Below are positions 45,401-53,428 of a stretch of DNA of 64,000 nucleotides, piece by piece. Under the pieces are notes generated by a model that saw only the letters and a list, made by a program, of their open reading frames with translations, was not told the origin of the DNA and searched no databases. Position 1 is the stretch's first letter; the number at the start of each line of letters is the position of its first letter. The position numbers and the translations under genes were made by a program. Source of the stretch: Lutjanus erythropterus (taxonomy: Eukaryota; Chordata; Actinopteri; Lutjaniformes; Lutjanidae); contig CM034595.1 of the NCBI GenBank assembly GCA_020091685.1, positions 24,289,564 through 24,353,563 of the forward strand. Direction: 5' to 3'.

Positions 45401-47153
45401 ATTTCGCTGACTTTTTGGGGGGATTGTTGTGGCCTAAATTGCCTGCTTTCACGGCAGCTTTTCTACAAAATTGTGATGCGTGATGGAATGTTTTTAGGCA
45501 ATTTTTGCAATGAAATTGCAGGAGCAAGAGATTTTTTTTTTTTTTTTTTTTTGCATAATTCATCAAAAATCAAAAGGTGAGAATAAAACTGCACTCTGTT
45601 CTGCAAAAGCAAAAATCTTTTTGGAGCCCAAACTCAGTCAAAACAGCAAGCACAAAATTATGAAATAAAAGCACACAAAGCATCAATAAATGTCAATAAC
45701 AATGACAAACCTTGTGTTCTTTTCAGTACCTGAGACAGAATTTAAAAAATCCAAAAACAAAAAAAGAGTAAATCATAAAACACTGAGTGGGTTCATTGAG
45801 ATGTATGAATTCAAAGGGATTGGTTGAATTTGCATTAACTGTTGCAACCCTAACATTGCAACTTCCTGGAGGGACTGCTGAATTAATCAATATAGAAAAT
45901 CAAACAGTGTGTAAATATGGGTTACAACTCAGTAACTTCTACGTATAAGGTGTGAAATAAAAGGCTGCCACTCATATTGTACTGTGGGAAGACATACCTT
46001 ATCCTTTCTATATGTAATGTACTGGTTAAATCACATTATAGAGGTGGGAACCGTTGTTTGTTTAAATGACTTAAAGGAGCAGTTTTTTATTGTGATGAGG
46101 TTATAAGAGGGGACTTGTTGTTGGGCTGTAGTTAGACTTCTTAATGCTTCAGATACAACAAGAATGATTAGTTAAGGTTCTGGTTCTCGCAGAGCATTAA
46201 TAATTTCTGAGATATTTTTGAAAATATAGAACCAAAAAGGTGCAAAGAGGTGCCTCTGAGGAATGATATTTATCAAACATGGGTGATATGTTTGGATACA
46301 CTCTTAGAAATAAATGAGGTAACCAGAACCACAAAGGGTTCTTTGACTTGTTCCCATAAGAGTCTTTTTTGGTCCCTGGTGCATCATTTATAAAGGTTCC
46401 AATTGGAACCATTTCAGAGAGTTCACCCTTGAATCAAACATAAAAGGTTATTCTTAGAACCATCTGTCCTCTATCGTGCAATGGTTCCACACAGAACTCT
46501 CTCTGGGGGTTCTATCAAGAATCTTTCCACCTTCTACGGGTGCATACAAGAACTCACACAAAGGGTTCTACAGAGAACCTTTTATTATTCCTAGGGTTTC
46601 ACCTGTAGCCCAAGCAGGGGGTTCTACCCAAAAGCCTTTCATATTCTAATATTCTGACAAAATAGTTCTTCAAGGATTTCTTCCAAAAATGTTTTTTTCC
46701 TTCCTACCTTAGTCTCACAAAGAACTCTTGATGAACCTTTTCTTTAAAAAAAGAGTTCTTCAGAAGTACATGGTTCTGGGTAGAACTTCAGTCCTTCAGG
46801 AAGAACCCTTTTGGAACCCTTACTTCTAAAAGTGTATACACTGTGTATTTTTACCTTGCAGTAATTGAGTCTGCTAAGTATATTATACCTGTACATGTAT
46901 TATTACAGCTGGAGCAGCAGGGCTGTAATTATGATGTAATGTGGCCTTCTGATTGGACAGTTACAGTATAGCAGGTGGTTACAGTGTGTTGTGAGCGGCT
47001 GCTGCAGGTGTCCGTTACCTGCTGGTACTCCCAGCTGTCGGGGACAAAGATGTTGTCCTTCATCTGCATGGTGAGGTCCAGCCGGGGGAGGGCGTGACAC
47101 ACTCTCACCCACAGCGAAGGGGTATAGCTGGGCACCGTTGTCATGGCAGCCAT
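17367..47153 (-). CDS. TTYH1: Tweety family chloride-channel-like membrane protein, TTYH1-type, 14 coding exons
   Basis: Five-pass plasma-membrane glycoprotein of the tweety family, linked to volume-regulated anion current and cell adhesion in neural tissue. Exons join in phase to 590 residues: 47019-47153, 42427-42656, 39206-39317, 34928-35265, 30502-30597, 30277-30349, 26420-26495, 26191-26246, 25822-25914, 25628-25720, 25062-25201, 22463-22630, 19495-19573, 17367-17450. Membrane segments lie near residues 47-70, 106-130, 274-298, 303-322 and 446-470. GFYGNSEANDG, YYLTCS, STEGNFHQLVALLNCRGLNK and DYIDSLKGLCYDGMEGLLYL are family signatures. N-glycosylation sequons include NYT, NST and NST. 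Neighbour LENG9 supports TTYH1 over TTYH2/3. Oddities: an acidic insert after the first membrane segment, an enlarged extracellular loop, and two possible C-termini. The Met is in good Kozak context (AAAATGG). Confidence 0.93.
17451..19494. other. TTYH1 intron 13
   Basis: AT-rich; no exon, element or RNA gene recognised. Confidence 0.5.
19495..19573 (-). CDS. TTYH1: TTYH1 coding exon 13, open in two frames
   Basis: Acceptor CTCTATACAG, donor CCCTCT|GTGAGT. Long form reads TPNVSSNGNPGYESLPLTDR and QSPPPS, phase 0. Joined instead to the GC donor of exon 12 it reads DSKRFLQWQPWL and stops at 19535-19537. Confidence 0.85.
20284..21582. mobile_element. CAGGGTTTCT inverted-repeat element, long copy
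   Basis: Left CAGGGTTTCTCCAGG, right CCCACAGAAACCCTG. Both ends carry AAGRCYTTTTAAG-type text also found at 30897-31145. The 1.3-kb middle has no recognised ORF and may be a later insertion. TTYH1 intron 12. Confidence 0.6.
22463..22630 (-). CDS. TTYH1: TTYH1 coding exon 12, with internal GC donor
   Basis: Acceptor ACAACGACAG; long-form donor CTCCC|GTGAGT at 22462. Residues 481-536: acidic SESEEYEDSDSESEDPF, then ARRQTASGSQRG and a Pro-rich stretch. A second donor, CAG|GCACGT, lies after 22570 and would end the exon after SHQ in phase 0. Part or all of this exon may be alternative. Confidence 0.85.
22820..23157. mobile_element. AGGGCTACACAATAT inverted-repeat element
   Basis: Left TAGGGCTACACAATATGG and right ATTAATTGTGCTGCCCTA are inverted ends; AT-rich interior with GATATTGCAC words. 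TTYH1 intron 11. Confidence 0.65.
23158..25061. other. TTYH1 intron 11, proximal part
   Basis: Apart from the degenerate SINE, no recognised feature. Confidence 0.5.
23752..23897 (-). mobile_element. tRNA-headed SINE, degenerate second copy
   Basis: Minus strand starts GGTGCGCCCCTG and ends AATAAAGGCACAAAAGCCC, the same tail as the 37.0-kb copy. The A and B boxes are decayed. Confidence 0.5.
25062..25201 (-). CDS. TTYH1: TTYH1 coding exon 11
   Basis: Acceptor TTCTTTTAG, donor CCCAG|GTGAGA. Residues 435-480: GLCYDGMEGLLYLSLYSFLS, the fifth membrane segment, then CSLPGAWRSFP. Confidence 0.95.
25299..25560. mobile_element. Degenerate relative of the 47568 element
   Basis: Starts AAAGGGACAGGTGACCTGAA and shares interior words with the copy at 47.6 kb. 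Right end not resolved. TTYH1 intron 10. Confidence 0.45.
25628..25720 (-). CDS. TTYH1: TTYH1 coding exon 10
   Basis: Acceptor TCATTGCAG, donor AATAAG|GTAAAC. Residues 404-434 with STEGNFHQLVALLNCRGLNK and the NST sequon. Confidence 0.95.
25822..25914 (-). CDS. TTYH1: TTYH1 coding exon 9
   Basis: Acceptor TTGACTTCAG, donor GCTGAG|GTATGT. Residues 373-403: LLTQSQRALSNIHTHLSSLD onward. Confidence 0.94.
26191..26246 (-). CDS. TTYH1: TTYH1 coding exon 8
   Basis: Acceptor GGCCATTCAG, donor CAGCAG|GTAATG. Residues 354-372: DVLDYYLTCSRRMNSPFQQ. Confidence 0.94.
26420..26495 (-). CDS. TTYH1: TTYH1 coding exon 7
   Basis: Acceptor GGTCTGCCAG, donor CTCAG|GTACAG. Residues 329-353: ALSDFCSDPNTFVLNSTHFN, with an NST glycosylation sequon. 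Confidence 0.94.
27925..28490. mobile_element. Degenerate relative of the AGTACTT family
   Basis: CTGTACTTGAGTAGAG, TTTTACTTTTACTCC and CTGTACTTCTACTTGATTAC mark both ends of a repeat-like segment in TTYH1 intron 6. Ends approximate. Confidence 0.5.
29736..29782 (+). repeat. (CT)n microsatellite
   Basis: About 23 CT units in TTYH1 intron 6. Confidence 0.97.
30277..30349 (-). CDS. TTYH1: TTYH1 coding exon 6
   Basis: Acceptor TCCCCCACAG, donor GTAGTG|GTGAGT. Residues 304-328: MTVLAWLALFLSWGSLGLET, the fourth membrane segment. Confidence 0.94.
30436..30495 (+). repeat. (TG)n microsatellite beside the TTYH1 exon 5 donor
   Basis: About 30 TG units; on the gene strand this is (CA)n starting about 7 bases after the exon 5 5' splice site. 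Confidence 0.97.
30502..30597 (-). CDS. TTYH1: TTYH1 coding exon 5
   Basis: Acceptor TTGTTTTAG, donor ATCCT|GTGAGT immediately followed by a CA repeat. Residues 272-303: WLSYVLLLLLDLIVCLFILL, the third membrane segment, then GLAKQARW. Confidence 0.94.
30897..31145. mobile_element. CAGGGTTTCT element, short copy
   Basis: Left CAGGGTTTCTGCAGGTTCC; interior AAGACCTTTTTAAGACC; right end decayed (GGATCTGCAGAA). TTYH1 intron 4. Confidence 0.6.
31146..34393. other. TTYH1 intron 4, middle part
   Basis: AT-rich, with the 32975 repeat; otherwise nothing recognised. Confidence 0.5.
32975..33530. mobile_element. Degenerate relative of the AGTACTT family
   Basis: TTCTTCAAGTAGAAGTACAG at the left and ATGTACTCGAGTATCGACTG at the right, inverted in content. 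TTYH1 intron 4. Confidence 0.5.
34394..34882. mobile_element. 0.45-kb inverted-repeat element, copy 1
   Basis: Begins TTAAAGGGGAAATTCA; shares with 10751-11159 words such as TGTACCAGGATGCA, CTGTAGTTCT and GGAATTTATTGCTT. TTYH1 intron between exons 4 and 5. Confidence 0.7.
34928..35265 (-). CDS. TTYH1: TTYH1 coding exon 4 (extracellular loop)
   Basis: Acceptor CCCTCTCCAG, donor TACAG|GTGAGG. Residues 160-271. The first half is alpha-helical-looking; the second half is a Pro/Ser/Thr-rich insert around residues 220-260, ending NEDYR before the third membrane segment. Confidence 0.93.
35815..36102 (+). mobile_element. Miniature hAT element, same family
   Basis: Starts CAGGGCAGCAGCCGAGGATT and ends CATTGCAGCTCTG. 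A 17-bp direct repeat lies just outside it on each side (35791-35807, 36110-36126). TTYH1 intron between exons 3 and 4. Confidence 0.75.
36950..37083 (-). mobile_element. tRNA-headed SINE
   Basis: On the minus strand it starts GGTGTCCCAATAGCTCACCT (A-box like), then GGTTCAATTCA (B-box like), and ends AATAAAGGTTAAAAAGTCC. Pol III box spacing fits a tRNA-derived SINE. Confidence 0.65.
37509..37948. mobile_element. Miniature hAT-like element with perfect 8-bp duplication
   Basis: Flanked by TTCTTAAG at 37501-37508 and 37949-37956. Ends TAGAGGCTGACA and TGTCACTCTCTG are imperfect inverted repeats. Interior rich in GGGAC/CAGGAG words. A relative is at 58406-58707. Confidence 0.85.
37957..39068. 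other. TTYH1 intron 3, part
   Basis: A 158-codon plus-strand open frame (38359-38835) shows no family motif and is judged chance. Confidence 0.5.
39069..39149 (+). repeat. Compound CA/CG-rich repeat
   Basis: CACACGCA and CATGCACG words followed by (CA)n, 57 bases before TTYH1 exon 3 region on the plus strand. Confidence 0.85.
39206..39317 (-). CDS. TTYH1: TTYH1 coding exon 3
   Basis: Acceptor CCCTTTGCAG, donor CTGCTG|GTGAGT. Residues 122-159: VAIGIGFYGNSEANDGMYQL, then the NYT sequon and ASIDLL. Confidence 0.95.
39501..39526 (+). repeat. Short (TG)n microsatellite
   Basis: About 12 TG units in TTYH1 intron 2. Confidence 0.9.
41043..41226. mobile_element. TTAA-flanked miniature element
   Basis: Direct TTAA at both ends, then perfect 13-bp inverted ends AGGACCAGTGTGT / ACACACTGGTCCT. 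The TTAA duplication fits piggyBac- or Kolobok-type transposition. Confidence 0.85.
41256..41577. mobile_element. Inverted-repeat element, AATAGTTTGACATTTTGGGA family
   Basis: Left end AAAGGAATAGTTTGACATTT, right end ATATTTCCCAAAATG, with an internal long inverted region (TTTAGCTTAGCATGAAGACT versus TCTTCATGCTAAGCTAAGCT). Confidence 0.8.
42018..42343. mobile_element. GTGGTGGAGGAAGTATT inverted-repeat element
   Basis: Left GAGTGGTGGAGGAAGTATTC and right AATACTTTTTCCACCCCTG are inverted. Interior has the ACTTAAGTA-type words seen also near 8.8, 28.0, 33.0 and 40.75 kb. Confidence 0.7.
42427..42656 (-). CDS. TTYH1: TTYH1 coding exon 2
   Basis: Acceptor TTCTTTCAG, donor GTGCTG|GTGAGA. Residues 46-121: first membrane segment, IHYCCC, a Glu/Asp-rich cytosolic stretch, then GICCVTWVAVAAVTLC starting the second segment. 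Confidence 0.94.
42657..46296. other. TTYH1 intron 1, proximal part
   Basis: AT-rich and pyrimidine-rich stretches. Segments 43200-43560 and 43600-43930 resemble each other (TTTTTGCATYRGTGTGGGGCAA, CTGTAACA, GATGACGTCA), so they look like two repeat copies. Confidence 0.5.
44144..44560 (+). repeat. Pyrimidine-rich low-complexity tract
   Basis: C/T-dominated sequence (CCCTCTCTCTTTCTTTC and similar) in TTYH1 intron 1; open frames here are composition artefacts. Confidence 0.8.
46297..46838. mobile_element. GGTTCT/AGAACC palindrome-rich element
   Basis: Left end TACACTCTTAGAAATAA and right end TTACTTCTAAAAGTGTA are inverted. The interior is packed with GGTTCT and AGAACC words in both orientations, often 4-12 bases apart. 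TTYH1 intron 1. Possibly TA-targeting; class not settled. Confidence 0.7.
47019..47153 (-). CDS. TTYH1: TTYH1 coding exon 1
   Basis: Encodes residues 1-45 (MAAMTTVPSYTPSLW to WEYQQ), donor CAGCAG|GTAACG, phase 0. The exon itself probably begins at 47183 after acceptor CCTCCCTCAG, giving 30 bases of 5' UTR. Confidence 0.9.
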
Positions 47154-47275
47154 TTTCTACTGCCACTGGTCCCCTCCTCCGCCCTGAGGGAGGGAGGAGA
47201 CATGGGTCAGAGCAGCCAGGATGTAAAGTAAGAGCAGAGGGGAGAGAAGAGGGTAAGAAGGGGTAAAGGACTTAC

Positions 47276-47383
47276 TGAGCCCTGAGGGGACAGAGAGGTC
47301 ACTGCGAGCTTTACAGCCGCCGTGTCCCTTCTCCATTTGGGCGCACCGGAGGCGATTTATGAGCAGTGATCACCTGAGAGATG
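47276..47383 (-). other. TTYH1: Probable TTYH1 5' noncoding exon
   Basis: Flanked by acceptor-like ACATCTCTCAG (upstream limit near 47383) and donor GCTCA|GTAAGT at 47275. It lies 93 bases upstream of the ATG-bearing exon. It contains an ATG whose frame runs on through the next exons and overlaps the main start. No transcript evidence. Confidence 0.4.
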
Positions 47384-47567
47384 TCAGGGTCATGATGTCA
47401 AAGATAGTTACTTGAAACGAGCTCTTGGGAGTGTAAATCAGTGCACACACATCATTCAGAGACAAGGCTGAAGTGGGTCATTCTGGTTTTTTTGCTTTAT
47501 CCGTGACTTTCTGGTACAAGAGAGTTTGGCTTCACTAATCATAGATCAGTTCTTCACGGAAAAACTG

Positions 47568-47866
47568 AAAGAGACAGTTCATCCCCAAATCAAAAATACA
47601 CGATGACGAACTACTTTCTTTCTATGGTAGAAAGAAAGTAGTTCCTGCATGATTTCTGGAGACAGTGGTGGTCAGTTTTTCATACGTATTTTTTGGCGCA
47701 TTGAGGCCCACAGGCATTGAATGTCATCTAGTTCCATTACACTCCCGGGAAGGTAGACGAAAAAAAAAAAAAAAAAAAGCAACACCAAAACTATCTACAT
47801 GGATAAATAGCACTACAGGCCAGAGGAAAAATGTGTACTTTTGATTTTTGGGTGAACTGTCCCTTT
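47568..47866. mobile_element. 0.3-kb inverted-repeat element
   Basis: AAAGAGACAGTTCATCCCCA ... TTTTGGGTGAACTGTCCCTTT form about 30 bp of inverted ends. AACTG is repeated directly outside both ends (47563-47567, 47867-47871). TTYH1 5' region. Confidence 0.75.
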
Positions 47867-47989
47867 AACTGAAAGATTACCATACAATGAATGCCTTAAT
47901 ATTGTTACCAGATCTATGTGTCCCAATCTTAACTTCAATGTTTTTGAGACATATTTCAGATGATTTCTTTTATTTAAACATTTGACGCA

Positions 47990-48521
47990 TTTAGACCACA
48001 AACAATTTGGCAATTAATTGATTAGTCAGGTGATTGAAAGACAATTTATCAAGAATTTAAGTAAATTAAGCAAGCAAAAATGTAAAATATTTGGTAGCTA
48101 TAGAATTTCAAGTTTCAAGATTTTCTGATTTTCCTCTCGTTTGTACCATCTTAAATTGAATATCTTTGGGTTTTGGATGGTTGCTTACACAAAATTTAAA
48201 GATGTAACCTTGGGCTCTGGAAACGTTTTCACTATTAATCATTTAATTACTTCGTCTATAAAAAGCCAAATAATTGCAAATAATGCTCCTCACTATTTCC
48301 CAGAGCATCTTCAACTTTGCTTCTTTTGTCCAACCAACAGTCCAAAACCCAAAGACTTTTTATTTATTATCATAAATGACAGAGAAAACAGCAAATCTTT
48401 ACATTTAAAGAGACGGAACCAGGAAATGTTTGACATTTTTGCTTGACTGAAACAATTAATCAATTATCAAAGTAGATATAGTAGGCAATTCATTTTCTTT
48501 TGACTAATCATTACAGCTCTA
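47990..48521. mobile_element. Two abutting, degenerate copies of the same hAT-like family
   Basis: The left part reads like the reverse orientation (ends CCTTGGGCTCTGGAAACG), the right part like the forward orientation (ends TCATTACAGCTCTA). Limits approximate. TTYH1 5' intron. Confidence 0.55.
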
Positions 48522-50261
48522 CTTCTGATTGCATTTTTAAAACTTTTTTTTTGATGTTTCATTGCATAAATGATTAATCAACAGATTGAATGATAATAAA
48601 AATAATCGTTAGTTGCCGCCAGAGGGGTTCTGGCTTGAACAGAAGGAGATTACATGCCTATATATAACAAATGATTATTATTCACTGCAGTCCTCTGTCT
48701 TAACCTTATAAACAGGGTACATGCTATAGGAGCAGCATGGAGGAGATTATATAGGGAATATATGAGGTCTTTGAAGAAGTCTTCCTGCGGTGAAGAACAC
48801 TGTATAAGGCACCAAGAAGAACATCACACAAAGAGTGATATATTTGACTCCATCATCAGGGTGTTCAGCATCTCTTACTAAAGCCGGCCATGGGGGAGAA
48901 AGTAGGGTAAATACAAAGGGGCAAATCCGGTTAGCCAAAACATACACTGGAATCCTCATTACAATGACAGAGCAGAGGGGGAACAGAGGGCGAGACAAGA
49001 GCCTGGTAGGCTTCTGATACCGGCTGCCCAGATTAAGAGACCATCAGAGCTTTACTGTTTAAGAAAGGAGCGTTTTAAGACAGCTCGGAGACAGAAAGAA
49101 CCATTCACAACAACAGCGCTGATGTTTTAATACAAAAGAGTTATACAGCTCGGCTCAATGTTCGATATTACACACAGATACAATTCTGCATTTGAGTCTA
49201 AGAGGATCCAATAATGTCAGAAAGACTCTGAATTAAAGGCTTGTGTTGGATTTTATTATCTTTTAATGCAGCTGGTATTTATTCAAGGCAACTTTCAATC
49301 AGCACAGTATTCTACACTGCTGAGGGATTTTACTGTCCCTATTGATTCGTGCTTACAATCCATCGCACAGAATTGTGTTAAACACTGCGCTGACGATAGA
49401 AGTTTAGATTTAGCCACATGTCACAGTCGATGCCAGACAATTTGCCATTCAGATTTGGGGGGGTTATGGTCCAGAACAAGTTAACAGCTCACCCACAGGC
49501 CAGACAGGGCCGCTCTAAGCCCATTACAATAAGCCTGTTCACCTTAATGGTTCCAGCAGCCCAACTGTCACAAATCGAATCATTGCCAACACTCCATTTC
49601 CCTTATTAAAACTGTGCTGAACATGACGGTTCACACACTGGGAGATCTGCATCCAGACCATCCACCACACATCAGCAGTGTAAACAGGCTGTGCATACTG
49701 GACTCTGCTGGTATATTCATGCATTCCTTAATCATCATTTATCTTGAGTGAAGTTATTAGGTTGGATGTATTATTAGCAGGTCTACATTTATCACACTTT
49801 GGAGAGACTAAAAATATTTTGAGAGGTGTAATAATCAAGTAGGACTGCATGATATGCTAAAAACATTTTGTTTTACATATTTTGTGAGTGTATTATGATC
49901 AAAGTGATCAAATCAGGGGTATCACAATTCTCCAACTCTACAATTCAATTTGACTTTAAAGTTACCATTCGATTTAATTCAAACTTTTTTTCACTTAAGG
50001 CCATTGTTAGACTATCGAGTCTTGATCATTGGTTTAATGCCCTGACAACTGTCATTTACAAGAATCTGTCAGTTATCAAGTGTGCTATAAGGTAAGCTAC
50101 ACTGTGTTGTTTTTTCCTTCAGATAAACACTGGATGCTGGCGGGGACGGAGAGAAAAACAAATACTGGTATTTTGATTTCAATTATTGAAATTTGAAGGT
50201 TGTTTCAATAGATTTTGATTCAATATTGAAATTGGGACTCTATTATTCTGAGTGAAATTAA

Positions 50262-50578
50262 TAGTGGAGGTACAATGATTAGCTGATTGTCAAATTAGTT
50301 GTCAGTTATTAAATAAATGTTGTTTTTTTGGGGGGTTTCTTATGTTCAAATTCTCTGATTTCAGCTTCTCAGATGTATTTTGTGTCTTTATTCTTCTACA
50401 TTGAATATATTTGGGTTGGAAACAAAACATGTCAGGATGTCACCTTGGGCTTCAGGAAACAGTGATGAACATTTTTCACCATTTTCTGACATTTTACAGA
50501 CTAAACAACTATCCGACTAATCGAGAGAATGATCAACAGTTCAATCCAAAATGAAAATAATAATTCACTGCAGCACTA
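50262..50578 (-). mobile_element. Degenerate hAT-like copy, reverse
   Basis: Ends CACTGCAGCACTA, with the core GGATGTCACCTTGGGCTTCA. No clear target duplication. Confidence 0.6.
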
Positions 50579-51891
50579 ATTATTAGGTCGTATGCATTAT
50601 TTACAGGTCTATGAGGTACATTTATCAGACTTTGAAAAGGAAAAAAGCATTTTGATAAGTGTAATAATTACGGCTGTAACAACACTGAATACAGTTTTTT
50701 TTTTTCCACTTGCCCGGTCAGTCAAGTGGGTCAGAAATCTACTTCACTTGTCCCTGTACAAATTGGCTTATTTATTACCAGTTACCAAATAACAACAAAG
50801 TTGTTTGTAATGATTAATCTGGTGCGGTAATGTTTATAAGACGTATGACAATAATGAGACATGTCCATCCCAGTTTCTCAAAGTGCAAGGTCTGTAAATG
50901 TCTCAAGCATATTCAGTGTAATATGACAATAAACTAGCTGAAAACAGAATTTTCTGCCATTTTTGCACAAATTAATTTGTTAATTGATAATCATAATAAT
51001 TCTTGAATTTACTAGCCCAACATTGCATTTTACTTTCACTGCATAAGTGGGCAATCCTTATTGATAACACTGTATTGAATATTGTGATACCACAATAAAA
51101 CATGTCTCAATACTGTACCAGACTGTGAGAATATGGACTATGATATTTATATTTTATTTTTAAAAAGGACTGCTAGTGGTTGCTGCCTTGTTTTTGTTTT
51201 AAGCATTCATTGCCAAAGACACTTCATGCCAATTTTTGCACATGCTTAGGTTAAGGCAGCTACTTTTACTATGGTATCATACCATGAGTTTTTGATAATG
51301 TTACATCCTTTGTAATAATCAAGTAAGAGAATAATTCCACAATCAAAGTGAATCAAGTCTTCCCTGTTGTGATCACCACCAATAAAGTGGGTCAATATGG
51401 AAAAGCAGGTCCTTTGATAGATGCACACTGCACTAATGATGACTTTCAAGGCAAATAAGAGGTGACACAAGCAGAAAACACCTTATAAAACCCATTATCA
51501 GTCAATTAAAGATAAAGTATTATGTATCACCAGCGTGACAGCAGGTTCTCTGTCTTGCTGTGATGACAGATATCAGGTCAAAGTTCAGGTGGGATCCTCC
51601 TCCTTAGACCCACAAAGTTATTGAGGCAACCTAATGAGGTGCTGATGGGAGTGAAGCGGGGGGGTTCACAGTCCAGGAGCAGCAGTTACTCAGCAAGTGT
51701 CACAGATAGGGAGCCTCAAGTTGACGTGATGTCTCCTGCCAGCTTGTTATCATGCTTCTTACCATTGCATAACTGAAGCCAAATAAATGTGATTTTAGAG
51801 CTCAGTCGGCGGAGAGAAGAGAAGAAGAAAAAAAGCAGAGAGACAAGGAGGAGAGAGATGGCACCGACTCTCAGCCAACCGTGAGCTCTTT

Positions 51892-51930
51892 GAAGAAGAA
51901 GAAGAAGAAGAAGAAGAAGAAGAAGAAGAA
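51892..51930 (+). repeat. (GAA)n microsatellite
   Basis: About 12 GAA units, TTYH1 5' intron. Confidence 0.95.
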
Positions 51931-53012
51931 AAACAAAACGGGAATAATTCTGTTGCATTCAGTCTGCACAGAGCTCAGACGACACAGAGAATAGAAATGA
52001 TATGAGACTCCATGATGTCTGAATGTAAAGAAAAAAGGGCCATTTTGTGAGGCAGCTAATGAGAGCAGGGCTGAAGCATCTCTGTCAGCTGGGTTTAGGA
52101 TCATCTTTAGCACAGGAACCACCTTCATCTTTTTTTTTTCTTTACAACAGTACAACTCTCCTGATCAGAGGATGTAATTAGTGGAGTCCTTTCGCTGCAA
52201 TTTGCCTCATAAAATCTGTTATGATTCACATTACAGCCCGAGTAGTCGTCTAACAGCCTCTTAACAACAACCTTAATGGCTGTAATTTATGAGAAAGCGT
52301 TACAGCCTCATGACACACTACACCAGCCAGGAAGAAATTCATTAACATCTTCGTGCAGCCACCCTCCTCTAGCGTGTGAAGCCACAGGAAAAAGAAGAAT
52401 ATTCTCAATTAAAATTCAATTTTCACTTCACATTCATCTGCAAAATTAATGCCCAGCTCGCAACAATGAGCCTTCAAAGTGAGTGCAGCTGACCGAAGGT
52501 AAGTGAGTACAGCTCATAGTCAGTAAGTCAGAGCAAATCAGTGCTCTGATGTGTGCAAGAGTCCAGCATGACAAGTTGATGGTGACAAAATGCTTCCACA
52601 CTACTGACCGAATCAACAAACCCCCCCCACGGAGCGAAAATATCAAATTATCTTTGCAGACTATTGTCCAAAAGCATTTAGAGAAAATAGAAAACAGATG
52701 GAACTATAAGTGGGTGGGAAACAACTGGATGGAGTCAAACCATTACAGCATCATGTGATAATTTAGTTATTTTATAAAAACAAATGTGCATGGGAGAGCA
52801 TTCATCCATTAGGTGTGATGGTTGGAAAGATAAGCATGGGTCCATTTTGGCAATAATGGTTTCATGAGCATCCATTAAGCATATTTGAAAAGATAAGCAT
52901 GCACTGTGATGCAAAATAATGTGCATTTACATTATATTCCACTTGATTGATGATTTATATCTGCAAAAACATCAGCAATTAAGCCACCACTGAGAGGAGA
53001 TCAGTCTCTTAC

Positions 53013-53105
53013 CTCTGTCAGTTGCGTTGGGTGGTTTCTCTCTCCTTCTGTGTCTTCTGTTCGCCGGCGTCCGTGAAATATTTACCACTCAAAGAGGTAT
53101 ACTGC
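53013..53105 (-). other. TTYH1: Possible TTYH1 first noncoding exon
   Basis: A GC-richer minus-strand segment (CGGACGCCGGCGAACAGAAG within) ends in a very good donor, ACAGAG|GTAAGAG. It sits about 6 kb upstream of the coding start, next to a GA repeat. The upstream limit is a guess. Confidence 0.3.
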
Positions 53106-53340
53106 CAGCCATCAACGCCTGATGCTCTTGAAAAAACATCATCCTGAAAAAATGGCTTGGAGTCATGCCAAAAATATGTCAAAAATGAGGAGGGAGAAAA
53201 GAAAAGAAGCCAATAAGTCTTGCAGTTATTGAAATATTAAATAGCCAATAATTGTATGGTTGTCTGGTGACAGTGGAGAGGTGCTTGTGTTGATGGATGG
53301 GAGAGGAGCTCTCAGTGAGAGCCAGCGAGTGAGTGAGACA

Positions 53341-53374
53341 GCGAGAGAGAGTGTATGTGTGTGTGTGTGAGAGT

Positions 53375-53427
<53 letters not shown>
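53341..53427 (+). repeat. (GA)n / (TG)n compound repeat near TTYH1 5' end
   Basis: GAGAGAGTGTATGTGTGTG then long GA runs, about 250 bases upstream of the possible first noncoding exon. Confidence 0.95.

Positions 53428-53428
<1 letters not shown>

Larger units (their letters stand above)
48522..53012. other. TTYH1 5' intron
   Basis: Contains a hydrophobic open frame at 48747-48998 (minus), hAT-like debris and the GAA repeat. Confidence 0.45.
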
